Below, in pieces: positions 60,801 through 64,000 of a DNA stretch of 64,000 nucleotides. Below the pieces are notes generated by a model. It was not told the origin of the DNA. It worked only from the letters and a program-made list of their open reading frames with translations, and did no database searches. Location: positions 124,001 to 188,000 of the forward strand of contig JAMXBD010001380.1 of NCBI GenBank assembly GCA_024138025.1, given 5' to 3'. Each line of letters begins with the position of its first letter. Positions within the stretch are counted from its first letter, which is position 1. Source of the stretch: Combretum micranthum (taxonomy: Eukaryota > Streptophyta > Magnoliopsida > Myrtales > Combretaceae). Position numbers and translations under genes: made by a program.

Positions 60801-61555
60801 TTTATTAGCTAAGATGGAAGAAACGATATATTGTTAAATCTTTACTACTTTTCTGAATATCATCTAGTTAGCATTAATAGGTTATTTACTATTTTACGTC
60901 AAGAAATAGAGCAAATTTATTAGTAAATTAATAAAAATAATTATAAAAAATTTAATTAGGTATTCAATTGATCATTTTATAATTTATGTACAAATTAAAT
61001 TTTTATTCAAAGTTTAGATACCAAATTTGATGTTTTCACTTGAAGCTAAGCTTGATTCTAGGGCTAAAGACGATGTCAACTGAATATATTTGATATTAGA
61101 TTGGTTAAAAGAGCTTGGAGAATACGTGGAGGGATTTCTCTTACTATGTTTACTTTGAGACTATTTGAAATTGTAATAATTAACTAGGTGGTCTAAAAAA
61201 TTGAAATAGTCTACATCCATATGTGTGTATATATACATATGTATATAATTTCTAAACATGATAATATTTACGAGGCTAATAGCATCATTAATTCTGCATA
61301 TTAGCAATACATGATTTCTTTCACTTACTAGCTAAGATAAGATTACCGGTAACCGTTTTTTATGACTCAAATAGAAAAAAATAAATCATTTTTTGATATT
61401 TTTTTTAACAATGAAATATAATCAATTGAAAAATATGATTTGTTTTTCAACCTTTCATAAATGCTGAAAAGGCACTTATCGACAAGACATTTACATGATA
61501 GATATATAAAGAAGATCAATGGAAGCTAGGGGCTCTCTACTAGCTAATATGCATT
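57860..61555. other. AT-rich intergenic DNA
   Basis: No supported gene. Contains a direct duplication of about 150 bp at 58726-59035 (listed) and long A/T tracts. Open frames here are A/T-rich and look accidental. Confidence 0.4.
58726..59035. repeat. direct duplication of about 150 bp
   Basis: Units at about 58726-58876 and 58877-59035 share 'attcataaaatat', 'catctctttg.tgata/gaca', 'ggta.caa.tt' and 'tatgttt/c'. A further partial unit ('ttaccttttatcatgctatgttt') lies near 59245. Confidence 0.55.
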
Positions 61556-61559
61556 ATCG

Positions 61560-63040
61560 TTCATATCGTTTTCGCTTTTGATAACGATGACAAGAAAATT
61601 TCCGACCAGATCATTCTATATATCACCACATAAGTCCTACATAGAGGTGCCACTATTGACTTTGACCATGTGGTCCGACTTATAATTTTTGTTATAATAG
61701 CGAGCGTATTGGCTTATTAGTTAACAAGACAAAATTAAAATCTTTCAACGTCTCTAATTTGTACATTACACAAAAAGGAAAATATAAAAAATGTAATAAT
61801 ATATATTTCCATTCACTAGTAAAATTTGTTAAGAAAAGGCATCTAACAAAGAAGTTTTCTGTATTGAAATTATCATATAATAAATGAAATATGAGTCTCA
61901 CTGCTAATTAAGATAACGAGATAAGACTCACCTTTTTTTTCTTATCTGTGAGTCTCGTTCTTTACCACTGTGCATGCAAAGAGACAAGGCTTGCCTCTTT
62001 ATCACTTTTAGAGGCGAATCTTGTCTCTTTTTGTCATAGTATGGCAAAACAAGAGAGGTGATTATGAAGAGGTAAGTTACTCCCCTCAGTAGGCCCAAAG
62101 GGATGCATCTTTTGCCTACAAAGGCGAAAAAATTTCCTTTCTTGACTAAATCCCTATAGGTGATTAAATCTATCTATTCTAAAATCAAATTGATACAATT
62201 GAAAAAAGATCCATTATTGTCTATAATGCATAACTATCAATAATAATTTACAAATATATCATAGTGAAATATATATTTTTCAATAAACTATCATTTATAT
62301 TTGTAAACTATATATATATATATATTAATTTTTATTAATAACTATATATGTATATCACACATATATAAGATAAGATGAATTTTTTCATTGTTACTCCACA
62401 CATGTACATACGTTAAGGGTTTGTTTCATCATATTTTAATCATTTTGACATCATGTTTTTATTGTTTTGAAATAGATGCTTGTCAAGAAATATATATCGA
62501 TAAAAAACTAATAATTTTATTCATAAGTAAATAAAATAAATACAAAATATATATAATACAAATAAGTTAGAAATACATATCTAATACAAATAAAAATTAC
62601 AGTATCTAAACCGGCTCTAATTTATAAGATGATGGAAGAGAGAGGGCCGCTTTTCATCCTATGTCAGTCTTTGTTTTTTAGGGCCTTGTCCTTAGTTTTT
62701 TTTTTTTTTTAATTTAATTTTAATTTTTTTTTTTGCCTTATCTATGTCATAGTTGGAAAGCTAAAATTGACATTTTTTGGAGTTAGTTGGTGCGAGAGAA
62801 GCCCATTCCTCATAGATGGGATTTCATTTACATTTTTTTTTAAGAAAAAGCATATTATAAAGTGACTTTGCCACACAATTCATACCATATTTTATATATA
62901 GGAAAGCGAGTTGTGCAAGCACTAAAATGGATTATTGATAGTTTTGTAACATCCATATGTAATTTATACCATATTTTATATATAGGAAAAGCGAGTTGTG
63001 CAAGCACTAAAATGGATTATTGATAGTTTTGTAACATACA
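61560..63040. repeat. duplicated block D (collinear with 33450-34090)
   Basis: See 33450. It adds, relative to block B, a stretch at 61910-62150 with 'gagacaaggcttgcctcttt' and related words that can pair. It ends in a tandem duplication of about 80 bp (62880-63038). Confidence 0.5.
62880..63038. repeat. tandem duplication, about 80 bp
   Basis: Two units (about 62880-62958 and 62959-63038) share 'accatattttatatatagg', 'gcgagttgtgcaagcacta' and 'aaaatggattattgatag' almost without change, so the duplication is recent. Confidence 0.75.
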
Positions 63041-63912
63041 TATGTATTGAGAAAAACAAGCCAAGAATCATTTTAATTTTTACATGCATATAAAAGAAAA
63101 ACCAATAAATTAAACTAATGTTATATTATAATCATATTGTTTAATCAATAACACAATTGTTTTGACGTTTATGGTCTTTAGTTTAAAAAGATGAATTAGC
63201 TAGAAAGGATACATATTAGTGTTTGAACTTAAACCGAGCAATCCAATTGGGTTGAATCGGACCTTAATTTAACTCTTAAACTTTGAGAATTGCACTCCTT
63301 TAAGAAGATAAAAGAAAAAGATTAACTTGATGCAAATGTGAGATGGCCATAGCTCTACATCAAGTATGAAGCCAAAGCTTTTGAGCAGATCTCTTCTTTA
63401 TAGAAGCTCTCATGGCAGTAATAACATTCGACTTCCCGTGTTTTATCTTAAATTTGCTCCTTAATGCTTATCATGTGGTGCTCGTAACTGAGGAGGAGTG
63501 CTGGATATAAGCAATGTAGGATAAACAACTCGGAGTCGGCTTCATTTTGTTTTTTTAGTTTTTTTTTTATTTATATATCAATACATCTTACTTGCAATAA
63601 TAAAATTATTTACAACGCTCATCACTAAATCAGTCCGACTCCTAGGCTGTTTGAATTAAAATAGCAATACTAGGAAATTGATACAACTGTTAGACCAACA
63701 CGGCAGCACAGAAAGCCTAGTTGGCTTAAAAACTTTGTATAACAGAAATACATGATTCACTTGTATTGCAACAAAATTAGAAATTGGCAGTTGTAATAGT
63801 AGTTTAGACAAACAGATCTCAAACAGAATCTAAACAGATTGTAAACACAGCTGTTAACAGCTCATTGAAGTGAATAAATAAACGAAACAGGGAAAAGGAT
63901 AGACTTATCCCC
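63041..63912. other. intergenic DNA and possible 3' UTR
   Basis: No supported gene. If 63913-64000 is a last exon on the minus strand, the stretch to its left down to a minus-strand AATAAA near 63570 could be its 3' UTR. Confidence 0.3.
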
Positions 63913-64000
63913 CTACAAGTAATGAGATCTGAGTCTTAGGAGAGTGGCTTCTCGAACAAGCCTTGCACCATCGTTGTATCTTGCATGTTCATTAAACAGG
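63913..64000 (-). CDS. possible C-terminal exon of a host gene, cut by the window edge
   Basis: The minus strand reads open from the edge to a TAG at 63913-63915, encoding LFNEHARYNDGARLVREATL and then LRLRSHYL. The composition (balanced, charged, few A/T-driven residues) is unlike the accidental frames elsewhere in the window. I do not recognise the family. At 28 codons the evidence is weak. Confidence 0.3.
   Translation of the reverse strand, partial: LFNEHARYNDGARLVREATLLRLRSHYL

Overview
The window is AT-rich plant nuclear DNA, most likely intergenic or pericentromeric angiosperm sequence, and consists mainly of transposable elements and their remains. The evidence is plant-type LTR retrotransposons (Copia, Gypsy and a 5S-rRNA-bearing Cassandra-like TRIM), hAT- and Mutator-type DNA elements with clear target-site duplications (TSDs), and an endogenous plant pararetrovirus (Caulimoviridae). 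I found no complete host gene. The only host-gene candidate is a possible last exon on the minus strand, cut by the right edge (63913-64000). All family assignments are by eye, with no database search.

Layout. 1-2.8 kb: low-complexity sequence with one possible hAT-like MITE. 2.8-8.5 kb: two solo LTRs of one long-LTR family, each flanked by a perfect 5-bp TSD and only about 0.5 kb apart. 10-13.6 kb: hAT-like elements, two of them back to back with 8-bp TSDs. 13.8-16.1 kb: a solo Copia LTR, then a mosaic in which 5S-like (Cassandra-type) LTRs flank a decayed Gypsy gag and RT fragment. 16-19.8 kb: intergenic sequence with a GAT/GGT-rich tract and a dispersed repeat. 19.8-30.3 kb: a minus-strand pararetroviral element with terminal direct repeats, a tRNA-iMet primer site, upstream small ORFs, a movement/coat/protease/RT/RNase H polyprotein and a downstream ORF, laid out like badnaviruses and tungroviruses. 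An inverted piece of its promoter sits at its 3' end. 30.5-34.1 kb: a hAT-like relic and old duplicated intergenic sequence. 34.1-36.8 kb: a 3'-truncated Copia element. 37.3-38.9 kb: two further hAT elements. 39.9-40.3 kb: a Cassandra-like LTR with the best-preserved 5S segment. 43.5-44.3 kb: two MITEs. 44.9-49.5 kb: a triple nest (minus-strand long LTR, interrupted by a MITE, interrupted by a plus-strand long LTR). 54.6-57.9 kb: a fifth long LTR with a perfect TSD. The rest is AT-rich sequence with local tandem duplications.

The two most unusual signals are: (1) the long-LTR family, present five times as LTRs without internal regions, sharing a predicted intron whose acceptor is followed at once by a short acidic peptide ending in Met-Asp-Asp-stop, plus a GC-rich palindromic block that keeps its place but changes its sequence between copies; and (2) the pararetroviral element, whose terminal repeats stop at the primer-binding site as in an LTR retrotransposon and whose 3' end carries two promoters facing each other. 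All coding sequence seen is broken by stops and frameshifts, so nothing here appears able to act on its own.
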